DNA from: Diadema setosum
Lineage: Eukaryota; Echinodermata; Echinoidea; Diadematoida; Diadematidae
DNA: 64,000 nucleotides
Direction of reading: 5' to 3'
Assembly: GCA_033980235.1 (NCBI GenBank)
Contig: CM067075.1
Span: 20,162,844-20,226,843 of the forward strand
Below the pieces are notes generated by a model, which did no database searches, was not told the origin of the DNA, and saw only the letters and a list, made by a program, of their open reading frames with translations. Both the position numbers and the translations under genes were made by a program. This document shows positions 36,251 to 48,181 of the stretch, in pieces. Positions within the stretch are counted from its first letter, which is position 1. Each line of letters starts with the position of its first letter.

Positions 36251-39200
36251 GTAAGTACCGCACTTTGTTAAAATCCTTGTCAAGTAAGAGAGAGAGAGAG
36301 AGAAATGCAATGGATTGCTAATAGCCAGTCTGACTTTTTGTTTTGATTTTTCATCTATTTGTGGCAATCATATGCTCCAGTTTCTACAGAACAGTGTGTA
36401 AATTTAGGTCCCAAGCCTCTAAATCTAAGTTTGTAGGGATTGGGACATCTCCCTGTTCTAAGTACTGTAGGTAGACTGTTTGCAAAAGAAAGTCAAACCC
36501 TTTAATGTTTTTATGAAGCATACAAAAATAATGACTGTCTGTCAGGCTTGCACTGTATCTGTTTCCCTGTGTTTTTTATGCTTGACCAGCTGTCCATGTT
36601 CAAAGCAATTATATTAATAAAAAAACCCACAATACAAAGCTGAATTTGCAATAAATTGATTATTTTGCTACCATGATACATTTTGTATATATTTAAAGTA
36701 ACCTAGATTGCCAAAAATGTAAGACCATTTGATTTTTAACTGTTTGTATAATGTTTTACATTATACATATAGCTTATAAAGCTACCAACTCCTACGTGCT
36801 GAATCTTTTGACTGGATTTTGCAATTTTAGCTAGGTACATTCACATATGTACTGTAGTAATATGTATGAGGATGTCCTATTCATAATACAATTGCCCCAT
36901 ACATGAAATTTTTCATTGCTTTTTCTTAATAGTTCAAAAGTGGGTCTATATTTTTTTCTTTCTTTGTGGTATTTTGCCGCTTAAATCAGGAAATTAGAAT
37001 TTTCCACAATGACAAGTACTGTATAGCTGCAATAACCGTAATAATTGTAGGAAAAAACCCTTCCAAAACATGTCCTCCAATTGTTTCAAATAACATTTGA
37101 TGAAAGGACACAATGTAGTATTTTGCATGATTGATTGCATTTTAATAGTTAACTAAGTTCTTAATTCCAAGACACACTGTATGATGGACTTATTATAATG
37201 TCCACGTATCGGGCAATTCCGCGGTTAGTAACGTTACATTTGAACAAATTTAGATATTTGTTTTTACCACTAAATTACCATTTATTCATTTCAAGTCAAA
37301 ATTATGTCAAATACATGTTCATCCTTCCCAGGTTTATGATACAGAAAAGAATAAACACAATCCAAGAAATATTAGAATTGCTATAGCAACTTAAAGGGCT
37401 GGTTAGTAACGTTACGAAAAAAGGACATGACAAAAAAAATCAATGTTTTGTAACAAAAAGTGTGCAAAAATTCAAGTTACTTCAAACAAAGTGTTGCATT
37501 AATTTCAATTATTGCATCATGACAAATGTTCATGCAAATTTTTTTAGCAGTTCGACCCATAATTTTTTAGCTAGACCCCCAAAAGCATGGTTAGTAACGT
37601 TACGGTTAGTAACGTTACATTTGTCCGGAGTAATTCCGCAGGTCATTTCACCCTTTTGTAATTGACAAAATGTCACATGACTTCTGGAGTATTTAAATGT
37701 ATTCATCTTTTACCCTTTAGCAAAACTTTGAGGAAAAAATTTCAAAGGAACCCACTGTAATTTGCATTTAAGTGAATTTTAGCATCCCCAGTCCCACATG
37801 TACATTTTAAATGATTGTTTTAGATCTCGCAAAATCAATAAATACGAAAAATAAAATCTACAGAATTTGAAAGACCCTAATGATTGGTGAACATCCATGG
37901 CATTAGTTGACACCTAGATTAAAGGGTAAGATAAAGAGGCACATTTCTTTTATCCATGTCATGTCCACCTAACTGCGGAATTGCCCTATCACATGTAAAG
38001 CAAATGTCACTTGTGTTCCTTTGATATTTTTTTTGTAAAATCAATGTCCTAAACATATTTCACATTTTGAAAGCGATGCTGTAGGAATTTGCGTAAATTT
38101 GCTTGATAAAGATTTTCCTCTATGAAATATGAAACTTCAACTCATAACTTCAAAATGATAAGTTTCAATATTGAGCAAAGATGAAATTTTGCCCTTTCAG
38201 GCAACCTTACAGTTTATCTTGGACTTGCCCATGCAGACCCACAGTAATGTATTTCAGATCTAAATTGACAGGTTTTTTGTTTGTTTGTTTGTTTGTTTGT
38301 TTTTACTTTCTTTTTTTTGGTTTTTTTTGTGTGTTTTATTGATTTTCAAAAACAAATCATACATAAAATTAAAACAATCAAAGCAAAAAAATGAAACAAA
38401 ACAAAACAAAACAAACAAACAAACAAAACAAAACAAAAACAAAAACAGCCATACCAGGTTGTTTTTACTTTCTTGGTTTGTGCATGCTACATAAAAATGC
38501 TCAATATAGTCTATCAACTAAAAGAAGAAGAAGAAGAAGAAGAAGAAGAAGAAGAAAACAACAACTAGAGATTGTAATTTGTTATCACTGACAAATTAAG
38601 GTGATCCGATTTTTTTTTAATCAATGATTCGAGTCCTGATAGTGCAAAGTCTCAGCTACAACATATGAAAATCTGAGAGAAATTCACCGAAGCATAAGTA
38701 AGATAGTGCTCGATAAAGAGAGTCATGTCAATTTTCACATCTAAAAAATTCCCTCCCATAGAGATAATACGTCATAGCGAAGATAGAAAAAGAAGTACAT
38801 ATGACCTTTGACCCCACTTTCCACAGACAAGATGGCATCTGAGCAAAAAATTGTTATTTTATGAAATGATCCCTGTAACATGGTCTTTACGTGTGCAAAA
38901 TATGGGAAAGATAAGACATGTATTCACCAAGATACAGGATGAAACATCTATGACCTTTGACCCTAATTTACATACCCAAGATGGCGTCTGATCAAGTAGT
39001 TGTTATGTTATGAAATAATGTTCGTGACATGAACTAAACATGTGCAAAATATGGTGGTGATAGGGTATGTTTTTCTTGAGTTATTGCACATAAAGTTGTA
39101 AAAAGAAAGAAATATTACAAAACATCGAAGATAAGCTTTAATTTCAACCAAGTTTTTTCACGTGATCCCGACAACGTATGAAAAAACGAAGGGCACATGT

Positions 39201-42089
39201 ACGATAGGCCTACGTCTCAGCTTCAACATATTAAAATCTTAGAGAAATTCACCGAAGCATAAAGTGAGCTAGTGCTCGATAAAGATAGTCATGTCAATTT
39301 TCATTTCCATAAAAATTGCACTCCCATAGAGATTACACGTAAACTGGTCAAATTTGACAAGGTTACCTTCAATCCATTTTTTCGAGGTGATGTCGTCATC
39401 TAATCAAAATTGTGTAATTACATTTATGAAAGAACATTTCATAAGCTACAACATATTGAAATTTAGGTGAAAATTGGCAAAGGATAAGTGAGATACGCTT
39501 GAGTAAACTTGAAATTTGATGACGTCATTTTGAAAATTTACTTTTTTAACTTTATCAAGAAATTTGATATCTTTTAATCACTTTGTCAGCATAGCCAGCC
39601 CATGAAATGACATGTACAACTCATCAGCTTTTAGAATATGTCAAGAAAATGGGGGGTCACTGTCCATCCTGACGAGTAAAATCCGATTTAAAATTGGCGG
39701 TTTTTTGGCATAGTTGCACTGTGTATCCCCATTGACGCACGCGCGGAATTTTGAATTTGACGGGACCGTATGACGTCATATTGAATCGGATCGACTTGAA
39801 ACTTGGTAGAAATATACCTTGACATTTCGGACATCCGATTCGTGTGAGAAAATTGAAAATTTCGATTTCATATTAGCTGTGCGTGCGAATATGTGCGCGC
39901 GCGTATGCGTCCGTCCAATTTTTTCAATTTTTCAAAAAATGCTCCAAATGGTCTGGAACGTGTGGAAAAAAATTTTGAGCTCGATTTGAGCATACAAATA
40001 TTTCAACGCGCGCATACGTGCGCGTTTTGGGATAAAAATGAATTTTGAGAATATGAGTAGAATTCGCTTGACTTGAAATATATGTGACGTAAATTTCATT
40101 GAAATATTCCATTCCATTAATGAGATATGCATGAAAATGTGTTTTCATATAATGACGTCAAAGTGACGTCACGGTCGACTGATCACTATGATTTTACTTG
40201 CGCTGTCGTCTTTGCGACATGATATGGTATAAGTTTGACATTGAGAGGCAATGCACTTTCTGAGCTAACCTCTGCACAACTTTTGAGGAGAAATAAAGAA
40301 AGAAACAAAGAAAGAAGAAAGATTCAGTACAGATACAGAAGGTGATCCGAGAGGATACTCGGATCACCTAAAAATCATGGCACTGGTATTGTAAACAAAA
40401 ACAGGATTAATCTACTCTTAACCATGGGATAGCTCATAGATAAGAGACCCATACACAAGATTCCTACATGTACATGGATGACTGATCAATTTCAATTTAA
40501 CCAGGCATTGAAGAATGTGCATGGATGAGAAGAGAACAGAACCATAGTGGCTAAACAAATCCTGTGTTACAACCATGGAGCTACCATGGAGCTACTGTTA
40601 GCAGCTCCATGGTTACAACCACCTGCAAAGCTGTTGGTGTACTGTAGTTGTTGACCCGTTGAGGACGGGCTGATTTTGCTACAACATGCATTTCCCATAG
40701 ACCCCTGCCCAAGTATACTTGGGACTCGTCCTCAATGGGTTAACTAGTAGCTGTTGTTCAAGGAGGTACATTGTACACCGCAGTGCTTGTAAACCACATC
40801 GCTTCTATTTGTCTGAAATATTGTAGTAACTCAAAAAGTCATGAAAAGAGTTTGACAACATTTCAACACTTATACGCTGTACATTTGTACATGTATCCAT
40901 TGCCAAAGAAGCACTCAGGTTATTAGTGTTTGGTAGTGATCCAAATCATGATGCAAACATACAAATTGAGTTAGGCATTCTATCAAGGATGCATTCACAG
41001 TTCTATGGTATTATGACATGATTGTAGTTACCCTATGGACTTGGCAGACTTGACTTGCAGTTGCTGTTTCCTGTTAATTTTTGCAGTTTGTAAGTTGTAG
41101 AGAGAAGGTATATTCTTTTTCGCTCATTCATTTTAGGATGTAATTTAATTTACTGTATGAGTATCACATAACTTTATAAATGTGCATTTGTATGTAAGTA
41201 AGTTGCGTAAAGATACCGTACCTATCTCAGCTATTTCCAAGATATGGAGAAAAAAGAAAATGAAATTGTAGCAGTTTCACTTTGACATGTGTCCCCATTG
41301 ATTCCATGGCCCAATCGCTTTGACATGTGTCCCCACTGATTCTATGGCCCAAAACTCTACTTCTACTTCTGAAGAGAATCTTTATCTGGAGATCATACAG
41401 GTTTCATGAAACTACAGTACACTGTGCACCATCAGATATTGCAGCCATTAGTTACGTTCAGATGGGAGCCCTTAACCTCGAAGTTAGGAAACTTCGAGGT
41501 TAGAGCTTGTAGATAGGGACCATGAAGATGCACTCGTAGTTAGCAAACCTCGAGGTTTGCTCGATGTTTCGAGCCACGAGAAATCTTATGGTTAGCGCTC
41601 TAACCACGAGCCGTGGGGGGTTCCCATTTGTAGTTAAGCACCGTGTGGACACAAAAAACAACGAACTTGAAGTTAAGAGTGACCTCGCCGTAAACTCCAG
41701 CCCCCACAATTTCCCTCTGCTTCCGGGTCAACCTCCCGAATGTACACCACAAATACACTACACGTGAAAAACCTATGACGCACGACACAACAACATCATC
41801 TTTTCTTCCCATGCACTTGATCTCTGAAACTGAACACGTCGAACTCGCTACTGTATTCTATATTTTTCTCTGATGCTAAAAAAAAAATAAATGTTTTCGA
41901 CGAATATCTTCATAAAGGCATAAAGTCATCAGTGCAGTGCTATCTCTGCATACCATGACAGAGAAAAAGAGTACCTGTAAGCAAGTCCGACAGGATTGGA
42001 CTAAAGAATAAATAGATGCCTTGTTAGCAGTGTGGGCTGAAACTTCCGGTTTTGTGGTTTTAACATCGAGTGGGACCCACTCGTAGTTA

Positions 42090-42124
<35 letters not shown>

Positions 42125-45100
42125 AAGCTTAACCTCAAGGTTTCGTATCCTCGAGGTTAATATTCGTCGTGTGGACACACGTCGTAGTTATGGGGCAAGA
42201 GCTAAACCTTGAGGTTTCCTAACCTCGAGGTTAGGGCCTGCCGTCTGAACGTAACTATTGTAGATACAGCGGAAATAGTGAAATTGTAAGAATTTAACCC
42301 TGACATTTGACCTTGAGCATGTGCACCCACAAGTTGATAGTCACAGTCTTACAATGATAGGGAAAAGATATTTAAGAAAACCACTGGCTACATTGCATCC
42401 AGTATTCCTACATTTCATGAAATCTTTCCTCACTTATTTCAGATGAAATCCATGATGTTTCTGTTTTGCACTAATATCTGATTACCAATGTGTCCAAGTT
42501 AACCTGTGTCTCATCTCATTAAAATGGTAGAAAGAATGTGCCAGAGATATTTTTCAAATGGGTTAATGTGTGAAAATGGCGTTGTTCAACTATTTATACC
42601 TACAAACTAAATGTTGGATACTAATACATTTTACACAATTGCAAAGCCACAGACTCATTTGTACTTCACTGTCAATATGAGTCCATTCATTAATTGGGTT
42701 AGATATAAAAGCTCCATAGTATTCTCTTTGAATTATAATTCCTAGTGATTTGTGTTTGTAAACACTGGACAGATTTGTTTTGACCCCGCAAATGCTGAGT
42801 ATCAACCTCACCCCCCCCCCCAAAAAAAAAAAGAAAAATAGATAAATAAAAGACATCTTCTGTGAACTTGCATTGTGGGTGTGAATTGTCCTATTGTTTG
42901 CCAGGTTCCCTCAAGCAAATGAATTGTGCTTTTGACACTGATCTATATTATCCGTTTTTCCTCCCCGNNNNNNNNNNNNNNNNNNNNNNNNNNNNNNNNN
43001 NNNNNNNNNNNNNNNNNNNNNNNNNNNNNNNNNNNNNNNNNNNNNNNNNNNNNNNNNNNNNNNNNNNNNNNNNNNNNNNNNNNNNNNNNNNNNNNNNNNN
43101 NNNNNNNNNNNNNNNNNNNNNNNNNNNNNNNNNNNNNNNNNNNNNNNNNNNNNNNNNNNNNNNNNNNTCCCTCAAGCAAATGATTTGTGCTTTTGACACT
43201 GGTCTATATTATCCGTTTTTCCTCCCCGCAGCTCTTACTTGCTGTCACATCCATGTGGACATTTTTATGTATGATCTGATAAGGATACCGTTTGTATGAC
43301 AGTCTTGAAGCAAGGCTAAGGGACCTCAACTAATATTGCTTTATTGCTTTGATTCTTGATCTCTCTCTCTCTCTCCCTATATCTCTCTGTGTCCATCCCC
43401 AGGTCTCCCCCTTTGTGGGTTTTGCTGTGGAGATGCTATCAGTGACATTTCTAAAGCTTGTTGCAGGTGTCTTTCAGGGTGGCAGACGATTCTGGCGCTT
43501 GATCAATGCTGTCATCTCTGTTCTGGTGGTCATCTATGGTAAGATTTTTTTTTTTTTTCTCCAGCCTGATAGTGAGAGTGAAACAGAATGAATCAGGTCA
43601 GAATGAATTTCCACCTTTAAATGTGTAGCTTTATTGCAGAATATATTTCATTGGACACAGGGCATAATATTGTATGTGAACCTGCATCACAAAACCAACA
43701 AAAAGTCACCAGATATGGATTTTTAGTTGAGGGCAGATTCTAAGCTTTAAAATAGTGTATTTAACTCAATTCAAATGGACTCTCCTAACCTATCTAAACA
43801 TCGGAAAGAAAGCACACACTCTGGAAATATGTGAACTGAGAAAAGAGGCTCTGAAGTACAGGGTCTATTAAGCATTTAATCCTTACCAAACCAGCTGTGT
43901 GATGAATGGGTTAAAAAAAAACCCCAAAAAACAAACAAACAAACAAACAAACAAACAAACAAACAAACAGGATGTAAACCACCGGAGCAATGTCAATGAA
44001 GAGATTATCAGATTAAGCTGAAATTGAGCATATCAGCACATTTTGTCCACGATCAATGCCAACTTTCAAAGCAGTAGCATTATCCTGTCAAAAGTTTACT
44101 GTATTAGAGTTGAAAGTGAAGAGTGTGCAGAGGATTTTCAAGAAATGAAAAGAGGTCTCTAAGACATACCTGATCTAACTACTCGACAAAAAAAAGTTGT
44201 TGAAAAACTGCTAAAAACACATTTTCCCATTCATGATCCCAAACTTAGGGATAATGTAGAAGAATAGCTCTTTTAGAAAATATGAAAAACTCAAGATTGA
44301 CTTGGTTGACCCGTTTCACCTTTTTAGCTCACCTGAGCCAAAGGCTCAAGTGAGCTATTGCGATCATCGTTCTTCTTCCGTCGTCCGTCATGCGTCGTGC
44401 ATAAACTTTTTACATTTTCATCTTCTTCTTGAAAACCCCAAGACCGATTTTCACCAAACTTGGCAGGTAGCATCCCTGGGGGATTAAGATCTCAATTTGT
44501 TAAAAATAGGCACCATGCCCCACCAAGGGGACCCCCCGGGGGCCAACCCCCCCCCCCCCCCCAATTAAGGTATCTTTAAAAATCTTCTTCTCTAGAACCA
44601 AAAATGATAGAGCTAAGTTAATACTATGAGTTAGTACAGTTTGTTAGTTAGTTAGTTAGTTAGTTTGTTCATGGTAGAATCAGGGGTGCCCCCCTTGGGA
44701 CCCAGGGGAGGGGGATGGGAAGGGGTCCTAATTGGGTCTAAATTGTACATTTTCATCTTCTTCTTGAGAACCCCATGACCCATTTTCACCAAACTTGGCA
44801 GGTAGCATCCCTAGGGGCATAGGATCTCAATTTGTTCAAATGGACAACATGTCCCACCTGGAGGGCCCCAAGGGACCCAAACCTCCCAAAATTAAGGAAT
44901 CTGTAAAAATCTTCTCTAGAATCAGAAGTGATAGAGCTATATCCCAGTTAATACTATGAGTTAGTACATTAATGACTGTAGTTTCAAGTTTGTTCATAGT
45001 AGATCCAGGGGTGCCTCCCCCCCCCCCCCTTTTTAGCTCACCTGAGCCAAAGACTCAAGTGAGCTATTGCGATCGCCCTTCGTCCGGCGTCTGGCGTGCG

Positions 45101-48100
45101 TCGTCCGGCGTGCGTAAACTTTTTACATTTTCATCTTCTTCTTGAAAACCCCAAGACCTATTTTCATCAAACTTGGCAGGTAGCATCCCTAGGGGGTTAG
45201 GAACTCAATTTTTAAAATGGGCACCATGCCCCAACCAGGGGGCCCCCAGGGGGGCCCAAACCCCCCAAAATTAAGGAATCTGTAAAAATCTTCTTCTCTA
45301 GAACCAGAAGTGATAGAGCTAAGTTAATACTATGAGTTAGTACATTGATGACTATAGTTTCAAGTTTGTTCATGGCAGAATCAGGGGTGCCCCCCTTGGG
45401 ACCCAGGGGAGGGGGATGGGGAGGGGTCCTAATTGGGCCTAAATTGTACATTTTCATCTTCTTCTTGAGAACCCCATGACCCATTTTCACCAAACTTGGC
45501 AGGTACACTTGTAGCATCCCTAGGGGGTTAGGATCTCAATTTGTTAAAATGGGCACCATGCCCCACCCAGGGGGTCCCCAGGGGGGCCAAACCCCCCAAA
45601 ATGAATCTTTATAAATCTTCTCTAGAATCAGAAGATATAGAGCTAAGATAATACTATGAGTGAGTACATTAATGACTGTAGTCTCAAGTTTGTTCATGGC
45701 AGATCCAGGGGTGCCCCTCTTGGGGGCAGGGGGGGGGGGGGGGTTGGGAAGGTCCAAATTGGGGCCTGAATTGTACATTTTCATCTTCTTCTTGAAAACC
45801 TCATGATGGATGTTCACCAAACTTGGCAGGTAGCATCCCTAGGGGGTTACGATCTCAATTTATTAAAATGGGCACCATGCTCCACCTAGGGAGGCCCCAA
45901 GGGGGGGGGGGGGGGGGGGGCCCAGTCCCCCCAAATTAAGGAATGGTAGAAAAAGTGTTTTTCTCTCGAACCAGAAGTGATAGAGCTAAAATTGATACTA
46001 TGAGTGTGTGTGTGTGTGTTGGGGGGGGGGGGGTCCAAATGTAGGCCCTAATTGTACATTTTCATCTTCTACTTGAGAATACCTGGTCAAATTTTGGTAG
46101 AGCTGTGTGTAATTTACTAGATTAGTGACTGCGTGAAAGGTGAACTTGCGATATTCAGGTGAGCGCTAGACCCGCGAGTCTCTTGTTTGAGACCTCACGT
46201 AAAATCAGTGGGTGCGACTTTTTGTTGTCTTGTGATGCTATATCAGGTCACATGTATGTTTAAAGAGAGTGCAGTGTGAGTTTACAGTGTGTGTTATGTT
46301 TTTATTCGAAGAATTTACCTTGTAAGGTAATGTCACTTGTGACAGATCTACAAAGGCTAACATCAAAAGTATAACAACACTCAGCTTGTATGACTATTTT
46401 AAGCAGGCAAATGGAATGTTACATATGAAAGCCATATAATTATTATTTTACTTCCTTTAAAAACACTTGTCTTCGAGGATTTTAGTAGTAACCACAACCT
46501 TGTAACCAGCTCAGTTATAGACGAGGTTCCGTGACGTCAAATGACGCTTTGGCTGAGGGGCAAAAGTAAATTTCATGCGTATTAGGCGCATGGCTCAAGC
46601 GCGGTGTACGCTTAGCGTATACCCGCCTGCCTATCATGAGACGTGGTTATGTAACTCTTAACGCGCTTGCCCACTCGTATGGGGGTCCCCTTACGCAATT
46701 TTTGCCCCTCAGCATGACTTGATGATGTCATTGGAACCTCGTCTATTACAGAGCTACATAACTTTTACACGGCAAACCCAGTTTATCTGTTCTACAAAAT
46801 TTGATTTTTTTTTTTTTTAAAGGTGAATAGGATACCATAATAAACCATTGTTTTAGTGTGTTTGAAATCCCTCTTCTGTTTAATGAGATACTGTATATGT
46901 AATTCTATTGAGTTTTATATATTTATGTTTGGGAGACACAAATTGCATGTATTTTGCATTTTGTTTTTGCATTTTGCACATCATTATTTACATCAGGAAA
47001 ATGTAATTAACCAAATAAAGTAAATTCCATGATCTTCTTCTGCTCTCAAAATGTAATTTGAGGAGGTAGTGTCATATCACATGATGTCGGAAGATACTAT
47101 CCTTAAAGAGAAAATACAGCATTCTGAGGTACATATGTTTAATTGTTCATTGAAAGACGTGACTGTTGTTGTGGTTTTTTTTTACATGATCAATCTCATG
47201 TACGTTGTACCTCTTTAAACATGCATGACATTACTGCTTGAAAAATTATTACTTTAACTATGCATGTCAGTTTAATTAATTGAATTAATTTCTGATAACC
47301 TTGATGTTTAGCATGGTGACAGAGGGTATTAGATCAAAATCTGTGTATCCCCCTCCCCTCCCCCTGTCCAAGGTTCAATGAACACATAGTACAATATAGA
47401 CTGATGAATAAAACTTATCTTACGCCAGTGGCATAGGATGTAATCAAAGTTATCAAAGTTATCAATGGATAGCCACTGTAATGCCGTTGGGCATGCTGCT
47501 GATAACACAGTAATTTCTCCATTATTCATAAAACCTTGAACTCTTGCCATGGAGGGGTTGATTAGTAGTGGTAATTGAAGGAATATGAAAGGCACCATTG
47601 GTCAGTTGAGTTGCCTACCGGTCATTCCGTGTGGACCAATATTACAAAAACTCAAGGACAGCTGAAAGTATAATCAAAATGATATTATTATTCCATTTCG
47701 ATTATTACTTTTTTAGCAGTATTCAAGGCTAGCAGGTCCCTATTGTTGATATTTTTTTAATTTTCGAAGCCAAAATAATTCCAAACTGACCAGGGCCATA
47801 TTGCATATCAATGGGCAAATTTAGATTAGTTTCTGGGAAAGTGTGTAACCATTCATAATCATCACTTTAATAAACCTATCCTGTTTTGTTACACTTACAG
47901 TGTGCTGAAAATTTGTTTTTGCTGTCGTTTTACTTATTTCAGGCTTAGACTACACTGGTGCACTAATGAACCCCGTTCTGGGGTTTGCCCTTGGGTGGGG
48001 CTGCCATGACCACCAGGTCCCCACCCACCTGTTTGTCTACTGGCTTGGCCCCTTCACTGGAATCCTTGTCGGTGATTGGCTGGTGGACACCTTCTTGACC

Positions 48101-48181
48101 AGTGCTGCAAAGAAGGACAGACGAGGGGTGACCAATGGAGCAGTCATCGAACAGAATGGCAACCATGCGAAGTTGCACTAA
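35792..48181 (+). CDS. AQP11: Aquaporin-11-like superaquaporin, three exons
   Basis: A member of the unorthodox aquaporin-11/12 subfamily, whose known members act mainly in endoplasmic reticulum membranes and pass water, glycerol or peroxide. Exons: 35792-36250, 43403-43538, 47943-48181 (TAA), giving 277 residues (vertebrate AQP11 is about 271). The first pore box is NPA (N85-P86-A87, in EGYANPAAVLDY), the second NPV (N208-P209-V210, in GALMNPVLGFALGWGC). Several hydrophobic segments flank them. The Cys after the second box (C219) and the short polar C-terminus (KKDRRG, ending HAKLH) fit the subfamily. Introns of 7,152 and 4,404 bp are packed with transposons, and a MITE sits at the stop codon. 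Subfamily placement is confident; substrate is not readable. Confidence 0.9.
37211..37986. mobile_element. Inverted-repeat element with internal GTAACGTTAC boxes, in AQP11 intron 1
   Basis: Starts GGGCAATTCCGCGGTTAG and ends with the near-complement CTAACTGCGGAATTGCCC. It is flanked on both sides by TATC (37207-37210 and 37987-37990), a likely target-site duplication. The 776-bp interior has no ORF but four identical 14-bp boxes GTTAGTAACGTTAC (37224, 37402, 37590, 37605), the first at the inner edge of the left end. Confidence 0.82.
38523..38557. repeat. GAA trinucleotide microsatellite
   Basis: About 11 GAA units. Confidence 0.95.
38599..40369. mobile_element. 1.8-kb repeat element with AGGTGATCCGA ends, in AQP11 intron 1
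   Basis: Begins AGGTGATCCGA and ends TCGGATCACCT. The last 31 bp form a perfect hairpin (AGGTGATCCGAG / CTCGGATCACCT). About 130 bp are duplicated inside: the segment with AGAGAAATTCACCGAAGCAT and GTGCTCGATAAAGA at 38640-38770 returns at 39215-39345. A shorter repeat, ATGACCTTTGACCC with AAGATGGC, occurs near 38800 and 38950. No ORF of note and no clear target-site duplication. Confidence 0.65.
40573..40617. repeat. Short imperfect palindrome
   Basis: AACCATGGAGCT repeated and then mirrored as AGCTCCATGGTT, able to form a stem of about 12-17 bp. Confidence 0.5.
40651..40743. mobile_element. Hairpin MITE, family A copy 3
   Basis: TTGACCCGTTGAGGACGGGC at the left, GTCCTCAATGGGTTAA at the right, with the shared GCTACAACATGCATTT and CCAAGTATACTTGG core. 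Best-preserved of the three copies (others at 4680 and 5846). Confidence 0.72.
41281..41354. repeat. Two-copy tandem repeat of about 37 bp
   Basis: TTTGACATGTGTCCCCA, TGATTC/TATGGCCCAA, twice in succession. Confidence 0.8.
41451..42255. mobile_element. Inverted-repeat element with CTCGAG palindromes, in AQP11 intron 1
   Basis: 805 bp between TA dinucleotides (41449-41450, 42256-42257). Terminal inverted repeats of about 38 bp begin GTTACGTTCAGA and lead into AACCTCGAGGTTAGG. At least seven AACCTCGAGGTT-type palindromes, some diverged, occur: near 41474, 41491, 41547, 42132, 42152, 42206 and 42221. Also inside are a 31-G run (42091-42121) and two GTGTGGACACA segments. Non-coding. Confidence 0.78.
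42904..43227. other. 200-N assembly gap flanked by a 60-bp direct repeat
   Basis: Ns fill 42968-43167, exactly 200, a placeholder-like size. The 60 bp left of the gap (CCCTCAAGCAAATGA, ending TTTTTCCTCCCCG) recur right of it with two mismatches, which suggests two haplotype copies or a collapsed tandem repeat. It lies in AQP11 intron 1, just before exon 2. Confidence 0.9.
43403..43538 (+). CDS. AQP11: AQP11-like gene exon 2
   Basis: 136 bp, phase 0 to 1: VSPFVGFAVEMLSVTFLKLV, ending ISVLVVIYG. Acceptor CCCCAG, donor GTAAGA. Starts 235 bp after the assembly gap. Confidence 0.92.
43925..43969. repeat. ACAA tetranucleotide microsatellite
   Basis: About 11 ACAA units inside the outer element of AQP11 intron 2. 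Confidence 0.95.
44321..46188 (+). mobile_element. Helentron/HINE-like non-autonomous element with tandem cores
   Basis: Starts TTTTTAGCTCACCTGAGCC and at once folds on itself (AGCTCACCTGAGCC, AAA, GGCTCAAGTGAGCT). Near the other end TCAGGTGAGC mirrors the 5' GCTCACCTGA, followed by a small hairpin around AGACCCGCGAGTCT and a terminal CTCTTGTTT. Between lie six diverged cores each opening ACATTTTCATCTTCT (44412, 44747, 45125, 45448, 45775, 46056), with shared ACCAAACTTGGCAGGTAGCA. A second 5' hairpin at about 45031 suggests duplication of the front half. Subterminal inverted repeats, 3' hairpin, tandem core and T-rich ends fit Helentron-associated elements; that class is inferred. Confidence 0.65.
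47943..48181 (+). CDS. AQP11: AQP11-like gene exon 3 (stop codon)
   Basis: 78 codons plus TAA: LDYTGALMNPVLGFALGWGC, then HLFVYWLGPFTGILVGDWLV, ending NGNHAKLH. Acceptor TTTCAG. The TAA lies inside a 7-bp target-site duplication of the following MITE. Confidence 0.93.

Larger units (their letters stand above)
43673..46254. mobile_element. Outer inverted-repeat element in AQP11 intron 2, interrupted by a second element
   Basis: Left end TATGTGAACCTGCATCACAA, then ACCAACAAAAAGTC. The reverse complement of the right end reads ATGTGACCTGATATAGCATC, then ACAAGACAACAAAAAGTC. About 45 bp of gapped inverted similarity. The interval 44321-46188 inside has the ends of a different repeat, so about 0.7 kb of the outer element remains. 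Confidence 0.6.

Noticed and set aside
42862..43299. 145-codon frame across the assembly gap
   Set aside because: Half of it is Ns, and its two halves are the duplicated flank sequence.
45212..45820. Two similar minus-strand frames, 101 and 94 codons
   Set aside because: Their likeness is that of the tandem cores in the Helentron-like element, not of duplicated genes.
44321..46188. CRISPR-like array of regular repeats
   Set aside because: Units are about 300 bp, diverged and not separated by unique spacers; the genome is eukaryotic.
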